Assembly: GCA_003266105.1 (NCBI GenBank)
Contig: MVAA01000047.1
Span: 3,101-38,433 of the forward strand
DNA: 35,333 nucleotides
Reading direction: 5' to 3'
Origin: Methanosphaera sp. rholeuAM6
GTDB lineage: Archaea > Methanobacteriota > Methanobacteria > Methanobacteriales > Methanobacteriaceae
Of this stretch, positions 7,998 to 16,060 are shown piece by piece. The notes beneath the pieces are model-generated. The model saw nothing but the letters and a program-made list of their open reading frames with translations. It was not told the DNA's origin and ran no database searches. The position numbers and the translations under genes are program-made. Each line of letters begins with the position of its first letter. The first letter of the stretch is position 1.

Positions 7998-8019
7998 AAA
8001 AAAAAATTAAAAAAAAAAA
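7998..8019 (-). promoter_or_regulatory. Double T-tract between cbiN and cbiQ (possible partial terminator)
   Basis: On the minus strand the 58-bp gap between cbiN and cbiQ contains T11 (8009-8019) and T9 (7998-8006), separated by two A. Archaeal RNA polymerase pauses or terminates at such tracts, so this could lower expression of cbiQO relative to cbiMN. That would fit the different stoichiometry of the subunits but is inference only. No hairpin is evident. Confidence 0.35.
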
Positions 8020-8044
8020 TTATGCTAAAATAAATTTAACATAA

Positions 8045-8347
8045 TTATTCTTCTTTTTTAGCTTTACTACCACCATGCCAGTAACCAAAGACATAACCTA
8101 TGATTATAGCACCGATAGCAGCTTGGAGAGCAAATAATAAACCTTCAATTTCCCCACTAGGTGGTTCCCAAATTGATGTGAACCATTCATAATCATAATC
8201 AGGGTTGTTTTCTTCAATAGCTTCTCCACCAGCATCGTCACTTCCACCGAAGTAACCGTCATCTTCACCGTGACCGGCGTACATTACTAACGGTGCAATG
8301 ATTAGTATAGCAACAAGTGCTAATAATATGATATTTTTCATTTCCAT
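8045..8347 (-). CDS. cbiN: Cobalt transporter accessory protein CbiN
   Basis: This is the small 100-residue CbiN subunit, which assists metal loading of CbiM. It has an N-terminal membrane helix (NIILLALVAILIIAPLVMYA), an extracellular acidic loop rich in Asp, Gly and Glu (about residues 27-70) with the conserved WFTSIWEPPSGEIE stretch, and a C-terminal membrane helix ending in a His/Lys-rich tail. A dedicated CbiN next to CbiM points to cobalt rather than nickel as substrate, since nickel systems usually use NikN-type or NikL partners. It begins one base after the cbiM stop codon, and the Shine-Dalgarno AGGAG lies inside the end of cbiM. Confidence 0.93.
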   Translation of the reverse strand: MEMKNIILLALVAILIIAPLVMYAGHGEDDGYFGGSDDAGGEAIEENNPDYDYEWFTSIWEPPSGEIEGLLFALQAAIGAIIIGYVFGYWHGGSKAKKEE

Positions 8348-8348
8348 T

Positions 8349-9023
8349 TTAATTAGCTCCTGTTTCTTGTTCTGAAATTACACCTAATCTTACAAGAATA
8401 TCTGGTCTTGCACTTTCGATGTAATTATATATGACTGTTGTTAATAAACCTTCTGCAATTGCTAATGGTATTTGAGTAACTGCAAAAATACCGAAGAATG
8501 TAGCGAATGTTGCTCCCATGTCAGCTCCAGGGAATGCTAATGCTAATTCAACTGCGGTTGTTATGTAAGTCAATAAATCTGCAACAAATGCTGTGAAAAA
8601 TATTGCTATTGGTGCAGAAATGTTCATTTGTCTGAGTGCTTTCCAAACTGCGTAACCACATACTGGACCTACAATACCCATTGAGAAAATGTTTGCTCCG
8701 AGTGTTGTTAATCCACCGTGTGCTAATAATATAGCTTGGAATAATAATACTATAACTGATAAAACTGCGGTTACTGCTGGACCAAAGAATACTGTACCTA
8801 AACCATTACCACATGGGTGAGAACAACTTCCACTTACAGATGGCATTTTTAATGATGATAAAATAAACATAAATGCTCCGGAGAGTGCAAGTAATGGTAA
8901 TGCATCGTCATTATCTTCTGTAGCTTTTTTAATTTGCATTAAACCGTAAATTACAACTACAGCTGAAATAATAAACCATACGGCACACCAGAATGGTGGC
9001 AAGTAACCTTCCATTATGTGCAT
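8349..9023 (-). CDS. cbiM: Cobalt ECF transporter substrate-binding subunit CbiM
   Basis: This 224-residue membrane S-component binds the metal ion. The N-terminus MHIMEGYLPP is the canonical CbiM/NikM start, whose His2 and N-terminal amine help coordinate the metal. The SGSCSHPCGNGLG segment (about residues 65-77) carries the conserved SHPCGNG metal-site loop. About six hydrophobic segments follow, with the GPVCGYAVWKALR motif near residue 120. Shine-Dalgarno GGAGG lies ten bases before the ATG. It is the first gene of the operon. TATATATTTTAA about 40 bases upstream on the minus strand is a possible TATA box. Confidence 0.95.
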   Translation of the reverse strand: MHIMEGYLPPFWCAVWFIISAVVVIYGLMQIKKATEDNDDALPLLALSGAFMFILSSLKMPSVSGSCSHPCGNGLGTVFFGPAVTAVLSVIVLLFQAILLAHGGLTTLGANIFSMGIVGPVCGYAVWKALRQMNISAPIAIFFTAFVADLLTYITTAVELALAFPGADMGATFATFFGIFAVTQIPLAIAEGLLTTVIYNYIESARPDILVRLGVISEQETGAN

Positions 9024-9475
9024 GTTTTATTTTCCTCCATATTATAAAAACTTATTAAATTAAAATATATACCGTTATCCAATGATTTTTCATCTTCTAA
9101 CAAAAGTATGATTATTGTATATATATACTTTAATATTTAAATATTATGATTATTTATTAAAGTAAATATGATAATTAGTGCAGTTTATACTTTTTAGTTA
9201 ACCTAAACTTTTAAATATAAACATATAATGAAAGATTTAGATATAAACAGATATCCCTCCTTATTAAGAAAATCAAATTTGTGTATAATTTGTATAAAAA
9301 AACACATTTTTTAGAAATTATTGCATGAAAATAAGTATTAAAAAAAGCATGTTAATTAGTTATACCTCCAAAAAAAATTAATAATAATTTAAAAATAATT
9401 TCAGATAACATAAATCTAATTATAATCAAAACAACCGACAAAACATTAATTAAAAAATTATTTAAAAATTATACA
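9024..9475. other. 452-bp divergent intergenic region between cbiM and pyrF
   Basis: This very AT-rich spacer drives cbiM leftward and pyrF rightward. Nearest cbiM are its Shine-Dalgarno sequence (9034-9038) and a TATA-like stretch (about 9060-9071). Beyond these are repeated TATGATWATT elements (see the separate entry) and the palindrome GTATATATATAC at 9117-9128. The pyrF side holds TTATTTAAAAATTATA-like sequence before 9476. A 28-codon ATG frame at 9228 has no ribosome binding site and is not called. No structured RNA is recognised. Confidence 0.6.
9107..9176. repeat. Three TATGATWATT direct repeats upstream of cbiM
   Basis: TATGATTATT occurs at 9107-9116 and 9145-9154, and TATGATAATT at 9167-9176. 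A degenerate copy, AATGATTTTT, lies at 9081-9090. All lie in the same orientation, upstream of the probable cbiM TATA box. They could be operator half-sites for a metal-responsive regulator. In sequence this AT-rich, chance recurrence is a real alternative. Confidence 0.35.
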
Positions 9476-9541
9476 ATGAAAAATAGCAAAAAGTATTACT
9501 CAGACACAATACTAATAAAAAATAAAAAATATAATATAATT

Positions 9542-10189
9542 ATGAAAGTTAAAAACCAAATAATATTAGCATTGGATGTAGAAAAAAAAATTAAAGCATT
9601 TTCAATTTTAGAAAAAACAACAAAATATTTAGATACAATTAAAATAGGATATTCATTAACTTTATCTGAGGGGCCAAAGATAATTACGGAAATTAAAGAA
9701 AACTTTAACGTGAAAATAATAGCTGATTTCAAAGTAGCTGACATTGATGCTACAAACGAAAAAATCGTTAGAAATACATTAAATTATGGAGCAGATTCAA
9801 TCATTGTCCATGGTTTTGTTGGAGAAGACAGTGTTACCGCATGTAAAGAAGCAGCTGAAAAATTAAATAAAGATATTTTTCTACTTACTGAAATGTCTCA
9901 TCCTGGTGCCGATAAATTTTTAAAACCGATTTCATTAGATATTGCGCAAATGGGTGTTGATCTTGGAATAAAAAATTACGTAGCTCCCGCAACCAAATTA
10001 GACCGTCTTAAAAAAATTAGAGAAATTGTTGGACAAGATTCTTTCATCATTTCACCAGGTGTTGGAGTACAGGGAGGTGTTGCAAAAGAGACATTGAAGT
10101 ATGCTGATGCTGCCATAATAGGCAGAAGCATATATAATTCAGAATCTCCCCAAGATACCTTGAAAAATATAATTAAATCTATCAGTTAA
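9542..10189 (+). CDS. pyrF: Orotidine 5'-phosphate decarboxylase
   Basis: This enzyme catalyses the last step of UMP synthesis, decarboxylating OMP in a TIM barrel. The catalytic DFKVAD array (Asp-x-Lys-x-x-Asp) is present, followed by ATNEKIVRNTL and later LTEMSHPG, ISPGVG and AAIIGRSIY, which bind substrate phosphate and base. The sequence is strikingly like the well-studied Methanothermobacter enzyme. The open frame starts at 9476, but the extra 22 residues (Lys/Tyr/Asn rich) lie before the barrel. The ATG at 9542 gives a 215-residue protein beginning just before the first strand (IILALDV), and it is preferred. Neither ATG has a Shine-Dalgarno sequence, so the transcript may be leaderless and the longer form cannot be excluded. 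Confidence 0.9.
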   Translation: MKVKNQIILALDVEKKIKAFSILEKTTKYLDTIKIGYSLTLSEGPKIITEIKENFNVKIIADFKVADIDATNEKIVRNTLNYGADSIIVHGFVGEDSVTACKEAAEKLNKDIFLLTEMSHPGADKFLKPISLDIAQMGVDLGIKNYVAPATKLDRLKKIREIVGQDSFIISPGVGVQGGVAKETLKYADAAIIGRSIYNSESPQDTLKNIIKSIS

Positions 10190-10271
10190 TCCATATGAAC
10201 CCATAACTTAAATCAATAGATAAAATCTTAGGAAAAAACAAAACAAATGGCATCAAGAACCATAATCAAAC

Positions 10272-11189
10272 TTAATTAATTTTATCCAATGCCCCAGCCA
10301 CAATTAATGGAAACAAAACCGTTGCATCCCCCACAACTGTAACCAAGTTTGAACCTTTTTTTGCTTTAGCCCAGGATTTGGCTTCCTCTAATGGGGCACC
10401 ACTTAAACTTCCACCCTCACTTCTATCAAGAGTAATCTGTATACCTGCATCAATTCCACCCGTTAATATGTTTGATGCTAATGTATAATGCTTTGGAAGA
10501 CCTCCTCCCAACATGCATGCCGTAACTTTTTTACAGTTATAAACAAAATCGGATAAAAAAGCCATATCTTCAACTGCACTGATAGTAAAATCATGATCCT
10601 GGCAATATATCCATAATTGCAGCCCAATCATACAATCAATTAACCCCGGAGCAAAAATCGGAACATTTTTTCTTGCAGCAGTGGCTATAAACGAATTTTC
10701 ATCATCAATCAGCATCCCTATTTCATATATGAATTTTTGTATGGAAATCGATTCATAATTGTCATTAATTTTTTCAAAGATTTTATGAATTTCTTCTTCA
10801 AATACTTCAAAATCATCAGATTTTGTATATATATCTGCTATTCTACCCATACCATTATCTTGTAATGTTTCATCATCTTTTCCCGTACTTAAATAATGTC
10901 TTCCACCAAACGATTCTACCAAATCATGTGTTAAATTAGCTCCACTAGATATTATCAAATCAACATAACCATCATTCACAAGATCCCGAACAACCTTTCT
11001 TAATCCTCCAGGTATCATTGGACCCGCTAAACTTAAAAATATTTTAGTATCCGGATCTTCCATTGAATCTGCCAATAACTTAGTTGCATGAGATATCCTA
11101 CCTGCACCCAAAACACCGGATTCCTCCAATTGTTTCATAAAATCAGAGATAGTCATATTTTTAGTAATTTCTAAATGTTTAACTTTCAT
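10272..11189 (-). CDS. dys: Deoxyhypusine synthase
   Basis: This 305-residue NAD-dependent enzyme transfers the aminobutyl group of spermidine to a lysine of archaeal initiation factor aIF5A. Family landmarks are LSLAGPMIPGGLRKVVRDLV near residue 56, ISSGANLTHDL, the PIFAPGLIDCMIG segment and the GGSLSGAPLEEAKSWAK block. The last Lys of that block (about residue 275) aligns with the catalytic lysine. The frame opens at a TTG (11204), but GAGAGGAA just upstream supports the ATG at 11189. It follows the HTH-CBS gene on the same strand by 65 bp, with T-tracts in the gap, so co-transcription is uncertain. The aIF5A gene is not in the window. Confidence 0.93.
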   Translation of the reverse strand: MKVKHLEITKNMTISDFMKQLEESGVLGAGRISHATKLLADSMEDPDTKIFLSLAGPMIPGGLRKVVRDLVNDGYVDLIISSGANLTHDLVESFGGRHYLSTGKDDETLQDNGMGRIADIYTKSDDFEVFEEEIHKIFEKINDNYESISIQKFIYEIGMLIDDENSFIATAARKNVPIFAPGLIDCMIGLQLWIYCQDHDFTISAVEDMAFLSDFVYNCKKVTACMLGGGLPKHYTLASNILTGGIDAGIQITLDRSEGGSLSGAPLEEAKSWAKAKKGSNLVTVVGDATVLFPLIVAGALDKIN

Positions 11190-11254
11190 AAAAATTCCTC
11201 TCAAAAAAAAGATGAGTGTGAAAATTCAACCGTATAAAAAAAAAGAGAAGTAAA

Positions 11255-12154
11255 TCAGTTTGTAAAACTAACTAAACTACGTAATACATCAGTAAAAGTT
11301 ACCATACCGGATAACTCATTATTATCATTTAATAATATTAACATTGAAACATCTTTCTGATACAATGTATTCATACTATGTATTAATGTATTTGTTTCTT
11401 TAGCTATAGCAACATTTTCATCCATGAAATCCTTTACTTTTGCATCTAAATTATTTTGTGATATCATTTTAATTACATCAGAATACTTTACAATACCTTT
11501 TACCTCATTATCAATAATTACTGGTATCCCCTTAATGTTGTTTTCGGTCATGATTTTACAAACTTCTATTAACGGAACATCATAATCAACAGAACAATCA
11601 ATTGGAGTGGATAATTCCTTAATCGGTACATTAGGAATACTCAAAATACCATCAGTTTTGATAAGTAAAGCATTGTCCACATCATCCCTGCCAATTATAG
11701 TACCTATTACTGTTAAATTATTTACGGGAGTAGGGCCAATCTTAATTTGATTATCCAAATCCAACTGTTTAATATCACCCAAAACCGTAATTGTAGCTTC
11801 ACATGCACCTGGCCTAAGAATATTTGTGAATTCTATCTTATTGACAGAAATATCTGAAACTAATTTGTTATTTACATGAATCGGCACATGTATTTCACAA
11901 GGATCGTTTTCAATGTTTAACGTATGATATGCTTCAAGAGTAGGTTTATAACCTCCTCTTGGACCTGGTACTCCCTGAACTAACCCCAAACTACGTAAAG
12001 ATTGCATTTGATTTCTTATAGTACCAGAATTACGACCCATTAAATCCGCTATACTTTCACATTTAACAGATGTACATTTAGATTTTCTATATAAATTAAT
12101 TAAACTTTGTAATATCTCTTTCTGAACTGAGGTTAACAAATCATCCACCCTCAC
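11255..12154 (-). CDS. HTH-CBS transcriptional regulator (ligand unknown)
   Basis: This protein of about 299 residues has three parts. Residues 5-60 form a winged-helix-type DNA-binding domain (KEILQSLINLYRK, then ESIADLMGRNSGTIRNQMQ), with a GVPGPRGGYKPT wing. About 75-175 is a beta-rich middle domain of unknown function. About 180-299 is a pair of CBS domains (IEVCKIMTENNIKGIPVIID and VKDFMDENVAIA), which in other proteins bind adenosine nucleotides or S-adenosylmethionine. This architecture is found in methanogens, but targets and ligands are not known to me. The start is unsettled: GTG codons at 12154 and 12148, or a TTG at 12139 preceded by GAGGGTG, are all possible. A T9 run follows the stop on its strand. 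Confidence 0.8.
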   Translation of the reverse strand: MRVDDLLTSVQKEILQSLINLYRKSKCTSVKCESIADLMGRNSGTIRNQMQSLRSLGLVQGVPGPRGGYKPTLEAYHTLNIENDPCEIHVPIHVNNKLVSDISVNKIEFTNILRPGACEATITVLGDIKQLDLDNQIKIGPTPVNNLTVIGTIIGRDDVDNALLIKTDGILSIPNVPIKELSTPIDCSVDYDVPLIEVCKIMTENNIKGIPVIIDNEVKGIVKYSDVIKMISQNNLDAKVKDFMDENVAIAKETNTLIHSMNTLYQKDVSMLILLNDNNELSGMVTFTDVLRSLVSFTN

Positions 12155-12410
12155 AAAAGTAATCAATAATATTATGTGAAAATAACAATAGTCTTCTCGA
12201 AAACAATATTAATATATAATATATTTTTAATTCTGATATAATAAAAAGTTTATCAATCGTGACAAATTCAAAAGTCACAAAATATAATATCTATTAAAAA
12301 GAAAAATAGTTACATATAATATTGAATTAAAAGATATGTTAGTAATTTTGAAAAAATAAAATTAATATAATTTATCAACATAGACTAATCTTTTAATAAG
12401 GGTGTAATTG

Positions 12411-14009
12411 ATGAGCTTTATAGAAGTAAAAAATGTTACAAAAAATTTTGATAATGAAGCCGTACTAAAGAACATTAATATAGTGATAGAAGAAGGAGAA
12501 GTTCTTGGTATTCTTGGTAGAAGTGGATCTGGTAAATCCGTACTGCTTAACATGTTAAGAGGTATACCAGAATATGAACCGGACGAAGGAGAAATTATTT
12601 ATCATATTTCAGAATGTTCTGAATGCAAATATGTGGATGTACCTTCAAAAGCAGATTCTCCATGTTCTTGTGGTGGAAGATTCATAGCTAAAGACATTAA
12701 TTTATGGAATAGTACGCGTGATGAATTTGCAGCGGTGAAAAAACGTATTTCCATTATGTTACAAAGGACTTTTGCATTATATGAAGAAGAAACTGTTATT
12801 GAAAATATTATGAAATCTTTTGAAGATCAAAGTGATGAAGATAATATTAACAAAGCAATTAACCTTCTTAAAATGACAAGAATGGAACACAGAACAACAC
12901 ACGTAGCACGTGACTTAAGTGGTGGAGAAAAACAAAGAATCGTACTTGCAAGACAATTAGCTAAAAATCCGATGTTATTCTTAGCAGATGAACCAACAGG
13001 AACATTAGATCCGAAGACTGCAAAATTATTACATGACGCTTTGTTAAACGGAGTTAAGGAAAAGAACATCACCATGATTATTAACTCACACTGGCCAGAA
13101 GTAATAGAGGACTTGTCGGACAGAGTAATCTGGTTAGAAAAAGGTGAAATTTTCGAAGAAGGGGAACCGGCAGGAATTGTTAAAAAATTCGTTGAGGAAA
13201 TACCTTTACCTAAAAAACATGAAACAGTAGCCATAGGTGATCCATTAATTAAAATGGTTAACTTGAAAAAATATTACTTTTCCGTATCCCGTGGAGTTGT
13301 TAAATCCGTTGACGGAGTAACATTAACCATCAATGAAGGAGAAATTGCAAGTATTGTAGGTTTAAGTGGAGCTGGTAAAACCACATTATCTAAAGTTATT
13401 GCAGGATTAGTAGAACCAAGTGATGGTGAAATAGAAATTAGACTCGGAGATGAATGGATTGATGTTGCTAAAAAAGGTCCACAACATAGAGGTCGTGTAA
13501 CACCACACATAGGTTTATTACATCAAGATTTCAGTTTATACCCATATAAAACTATATTAGGTAACTTAACTGATGCAATTAGTTTGGATTTACCTTCAGA
13601 ATTTGCAAAAATGAAATCATTACACGTTCTAACTGCAGTAGGATTTAAAGAAGAAGAAGCTGCATCACTGCTCGAAAAATATCCTGATCAAATGAGTGGA
13701 GGAGAAAGACATAGAGTAGCTATTGCACAAGTACTTATTAAAGAACCTAACATTGTAATATTGGATGAACCAACAGGAACTATGGACCCTATTACTAGAA
13801 GACATGTAACTGAATCCATATTAAATGCTCGTGAAGAATTAGATCAGACATTTGTAATCATTTCACACGATATGGACTTTGTATTGGAATGTTGTGATAC
13901 TGCGGCATTAATGCGTGACGGTAAGTTACTTGACCACGGAAAACCAGAAGAAATTGTTAATCAATTAACATCACAAGAAAAAACAAAAATGCTTAATAAA
14001 CAAATATAA
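12411..14009 (+). CDS. atwA: Methyl-coenzyme M reductase activation protein A2 (AtwA), twin ABC ATPase
   Basis: This 532-residue soluble protein has two ABC ATPase domains and no membrane segments. AtwA (component A2) is the ATP-dependent factor that, with other proteins, reduces the nickel of F430 to activate methyl-coenzyme M reductase. Domain 1 has GRSGSGKS, LSGGEKQR and ADEPTGTLDP. Domain 2 has GLSGAGKTT, MSGGERHR and LDEPTGTMDP. Between Walker A and the Q-loop of domain 1 lies an inserted Cys cluster (two CxxC-like pairs, CSEC and CSCGG, at about residues 65-90), which could hold zinc or an iron-sulfur cluster. GGTG six bases upstream supports the ATG at 12411 over the adjacent TTG. A TATA-like TTAATATAATTTATC lies about 45 bases upstream. 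Confidence 0.9.
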   Translation: MSFIEVKNVTKNFDNEAVLKNINIVIEEGEVLGILGRSGSGKSVLLNMLRGIPEYEPDEGEIIYHISECSECKYVDVPSKADSPCSCGGRFIAKDINLWNSTRDEFAAVKKRISIMLQRTFALYEEETVIENIMKSFEDQSDEDNINKAINLLKMTRMEHRTTHVARDLSGGEKQRIVLARQLAKNPMLFLADEPTGTLDPKTAKLLHDALLNGVKEKNITMIINSHWPEVIEDLSDRVIWLEKGEIFEEGEPAGIVKKFVEEIPLPKKHETVAIGDPLIKMVNLKKYYFSVSRGVVKSVDGVTLTINEGEIASIVGLSGAGKTTLSKVIAGLVEPSDGEIEIRLGDEWIDVAKKGPQHRGRVTPHIGLLHQDFSLYPYKTILGNLTDAISLDLPSEFAKMKSLHVLTAVGFKEEEAASLLEKYPDQMSGGERHRVAIAQVLIKEPNIVILDEPTGTMDPITRRHVTESILNAREELDQTFVIISHDMDFVLECCDTAALMRDGKLLDHGKPEEIVNQLTSQEKTKMLNKQI

Positions 14010-14055
14010 GCATTTCATCCCCCAAACTTATTTTTAAAAAATTTACTTAAACTAG

Positions 14056-15105
14056 TTATAACAGTTCATACTTTGTAGAACGCTCTTTTGGAATCCTACC
14101 AATATCTGTAACTATTTGCTTTATTTTTTCAACTGGCAAATATCCACCAAAACCTCCACCCGCTGCTGTAGAAATTTTATCTTCAAACATAGTTCCACCA
14201 ATATCATTTGCACCACAGTTTAAAGCAACCTGAGTCATTCTTAGCCCTAATTTAACCCAGGAGACCTGAATATTTGGAATAGTTTCACCAAAAATAATCC
14301 TAGCAATTGCATGAACTTTTAAATCCTCAATTCCTGTTGCACCATTAGAAATTTTTCCCAACTCATTGTTTTCTCCTAAAAATGTCATGGGAACAAATTC
14401 TGTAAATCCATGAGTTTCTTCCTGAATCTCTTTTAAAATAAACATATGTTCAATCCTATCTTTCCATGATTCAATACTGCCGTACATTATTGTTGAAGTA
14501 GTAAGTATTCCTAACTCATGAGCTTCTTTAATAATATTAACCCATTCACTGGTTGTTAACTTATTTGGACATATCTGTTCACGTATAGAATCAACCAAAA
14601 TCTCTGCTGAAGCGCCAGTCATAGTATCCATACCTGCATCATGTAATTGTTTTAAAGCATCATAAGTAGTGATGCCCGAATTCTTAGCCGTCTGAAATAC
14701 TTCAGCTGGAGACAATGCATGTAAACAGATATCATAGTTATCCTTAATTTCTTTAATCAAATCACAATAGTAATTGATATCCATTTCTTTTGTTATCCCA
14801 CCAAAAAGACATATTTCAGTTGCACCTTCAGATTTTGCTTCTTTTATGCTTTTAAATATGTCTTCATTTGTCATCTGATAGTTTTCACTATTTCTGAATG
14901 AACAGAATTTACATCCAATAATACAATGATCAGTAATATCTATTGCTTTATTAACAACATAAGTTACGTGTTCTCCCACAATTGTTTTCCTGAGATTATC
15001 TGAGGTATCGAACAGTTGAAACTGATTTGTTGAACGAACCAAATCTAAAGCAATTTCGGGAGTAATCTCATTATCCAATGTTTTATTATAAATATTTTCT
15101 AACAT
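14056..15105 (-). CDS. cofH: FO synthase subunit 2 (CofH), radical SAM
   Basis: This 349-residue radical SAM enzyme has its cluster motif CIIGCKFC (Cys61, 65, 68). With CofG it builds 7,8-didemethyl-8-hydroxy-5-deazariboflavin, the chromophore of coenzyme F420, by joining tyrosine to the pyrimidine precursor. The CofH/MqnC subgroup is indicated by VVNKAIDITDHC before the motif, the HALSPAEV stretch, TTSTIMYG near residue 206 and the C-terminal LNCGANDIGGTM and AAGGGFGG glycine-rich blocks. It is convergent with atwA, 46 bp apart. cofG is not in the window, and archaea often separate the two. Confidence 0.88.
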   Translation of the reverse strand: MLENIYNKTLDNEITPEIALDLVRSTNQFQLFDTSDNLRKTIVGEHVTYVVNKAIDITDHCIIGCKFCSFRNSENYQMTNEDIFKSIKEAKSEGATEICLFGGITKEMDINYYCDLIKEIKDNYDICLHALSPAEVFQTAKNSGITTYDALKQLHDAGMDTMTGASAEILVDSIREQICPNKLTTSEWVNIIKEAHELGILTTSTIMYGSIESWKDRIEHMFILKEIQEETHGFTEFVPMTFLGENNELGKISNGATGIEDLKVHAIARIIFGETIPNIQVSWVKLGLRMTQVALNCGANDIGGTMFEDKISTAAGGGFGGYLPVEKIKQIVTDIGRIPKERSTKYELL

Positions 15106-15220
15106 TACACATACCCTTAATAATTATGTGAATTCTAAGATTAAATTTGAATTGTATAGTTAAAATAGTTTATTAAAAATAGTTTTAATAGAAAAAGAAG
15201 TTGAAAAATAGAAATAATAA

Positions 15221-15511
15221 TTATTCAGGTAAAGTTAATTTCCATAGGTAGTATAATTCTTCAACTTTATCTTGTTTTTTTGAACGTTTTTTAGATTTCT
15301 TTTTAAGGGTAGATTCTTCACCAGTCCATTCATCAACTACTTCATCCAAATAATTTGCAATTTCATCATCGTAATAACGTGTTCCTATTGTGTAACATTC
15401 CGGTTCATTACGAATATAGATAATTCCTGGTTTATCATCGTCACCAGCACCTTTTACATTCATAATATCGGTTATATCTCTTAATATATCATAATATTTT
15501 TCAGCTACCAT
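15221..15511 (-). CDS. Small conserved-type hypothetical protein with Lys-rich C-terminal insert
   Basis: This 96-residue protein is not recognised. Residues 1-60 are mixed helix/strand and acidic (ILRDITDIMNVKGAG, then GIIYIRNEPECYTIGTRYYDD). Residues 68-80 hold a basic run of Lys, Ser and Arg, and the last 15 residues are hydrophobic (ELYYLWKLTLPE). No signal peptide or membrane helix is evident. It is a real gene: AGGAGAT lies about eight bases before the ATG and codon use resembles its neighbours. It follows hisA and ribL on the same strand, separated from ribL by 77 bp that contain a 19-bp palindrome. Its basic patch suggests nucleic-acid contact, but that is speculation. Confidence 0.7.
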   Translation of the reverse strand: MVAEKYYDILRDITDIMNVKGAGDDDKPGIIYIRNEPECYTIGTRYYDDEIANYLDEVVDEWTGEESTLKKKSKKRSKKQDKVEELYYLWKLTLPE

Positions 15512-15557
15512 GAAAATATCTCCTTAGTGTCATAAATTTATATTATATAATTATCTA

Positions 15558-15576
15558 TTTAATATACTATATTAAA
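15558..15576. repeat. 19-bp perfect palindrome upstream of the 96-residue gene
   Basis: TTTAATATA at 15558-15566 and TATATTAAA at 15568-15576 flank a single C, forming a perfect 9+1+9 dyad about 47 bp upstream of the small gene's start and 12 bp past the ribL stop. It could be an operator or a promoter element. Being A/T apart from the centre base, it could also arise by chance. Confidence 0.3.
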
Positions 15577-15588
15577 TTTTTTAATTTT

Positions 15589-16035
15589 TTATTCACATTC
15601 ATCAAATACATTTTCGTTAAAATGTGTATTTTTTATTTTTCTAATTATTTTACATGAACTATCTAAATCAAATTTTTTGTAATCCTTGATTTTGACAACT
15701 TTACAGTTTATTCCCCTTTTTTTCAAGCTTTGTTCTAGTTTATCCGGTACAAATTTTTGATCGGGACCAATTGCTATTATATCCGGTTGTTTTTCATCTA
15801 CGATTTTAAAAGGATCTTCTTCATCCCCAATAACTACCTCATCTACTCCCTTAATTTTAGATATCATTTCAGCACGCTGTTCTTGAGGTATTATAGGAAT
15901 ACGTTTATGTTTTTCGACAGTTTTATCGGTTGCTATTACAACCAATAACTTTGCATCTGTTCCACCTAATTTCTTTGTTTCTTCCAAATAGAATGCATGT
16001 CCTGGATGAATTATATCAAATGTTCCCGTTGCCAT
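15589..16035 (-). CDS. ribL: Archaeal FAD synthase (FMN adenylyltransferase) RibL
   Basis: This 148-residue nucleotidyltransferase transfers AMP (or CMP) to FMN to make FAD. It is the archaeal single-domain enzyme, unlike bifunctional bacterial RibF. The N-terminus carries GTFDIIHPGH with the HxGH motif at His10/His13. KIVDEKQPDIIAIGPDQKF in the middle matches the archaeal FAD synthase subgroup rather than glycerol-3-phosphate or phosphopantetheine transferases. The length fits the family (about 150). It starts 25 bp after hisA on the same strand, suggesting co-transcription. Related cytidylyltransferases are the main alternative. Confidence 0.85.
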   Translation of the reverse strand: MATGTFDIIHPGHAFYLEETKKLGGTDAKLLVVIATDKTVEKHKRIPIIPQEQRAEMISKIKGVDEVVIGDEEDPFKIVDEKQPDIIAIGPDQKFVPDKLEQSLKKRGINCKVVKIKDYKKFDLDSSCKIIRKIKNTHFNENVFDECE

Positions 16036-16060
16036 AACTATAATAATTATCCGCCCCTAT

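Noticed and set aside
9228..9314. 28-codon ATG open frame between cbiM and pyrF
   Set aside because: No ribosome binding site, no recognisable protein features, and such frames are expected by chance in a 450-bp AT-rich spacer.
9024..9475. Cobalamin riboswitch upstream of the cobalt transporter
   Set aside because: The region lacks the GC-rich conserved boxes of cobalamin riboswitches, and these are not expected in methanogens.
12827..13234. 135-codon minus-strand frame inside atwA
   Set aside because: It is antisense to the conserved first ABC domain. The frame is open because of the codon usage on the other strand.
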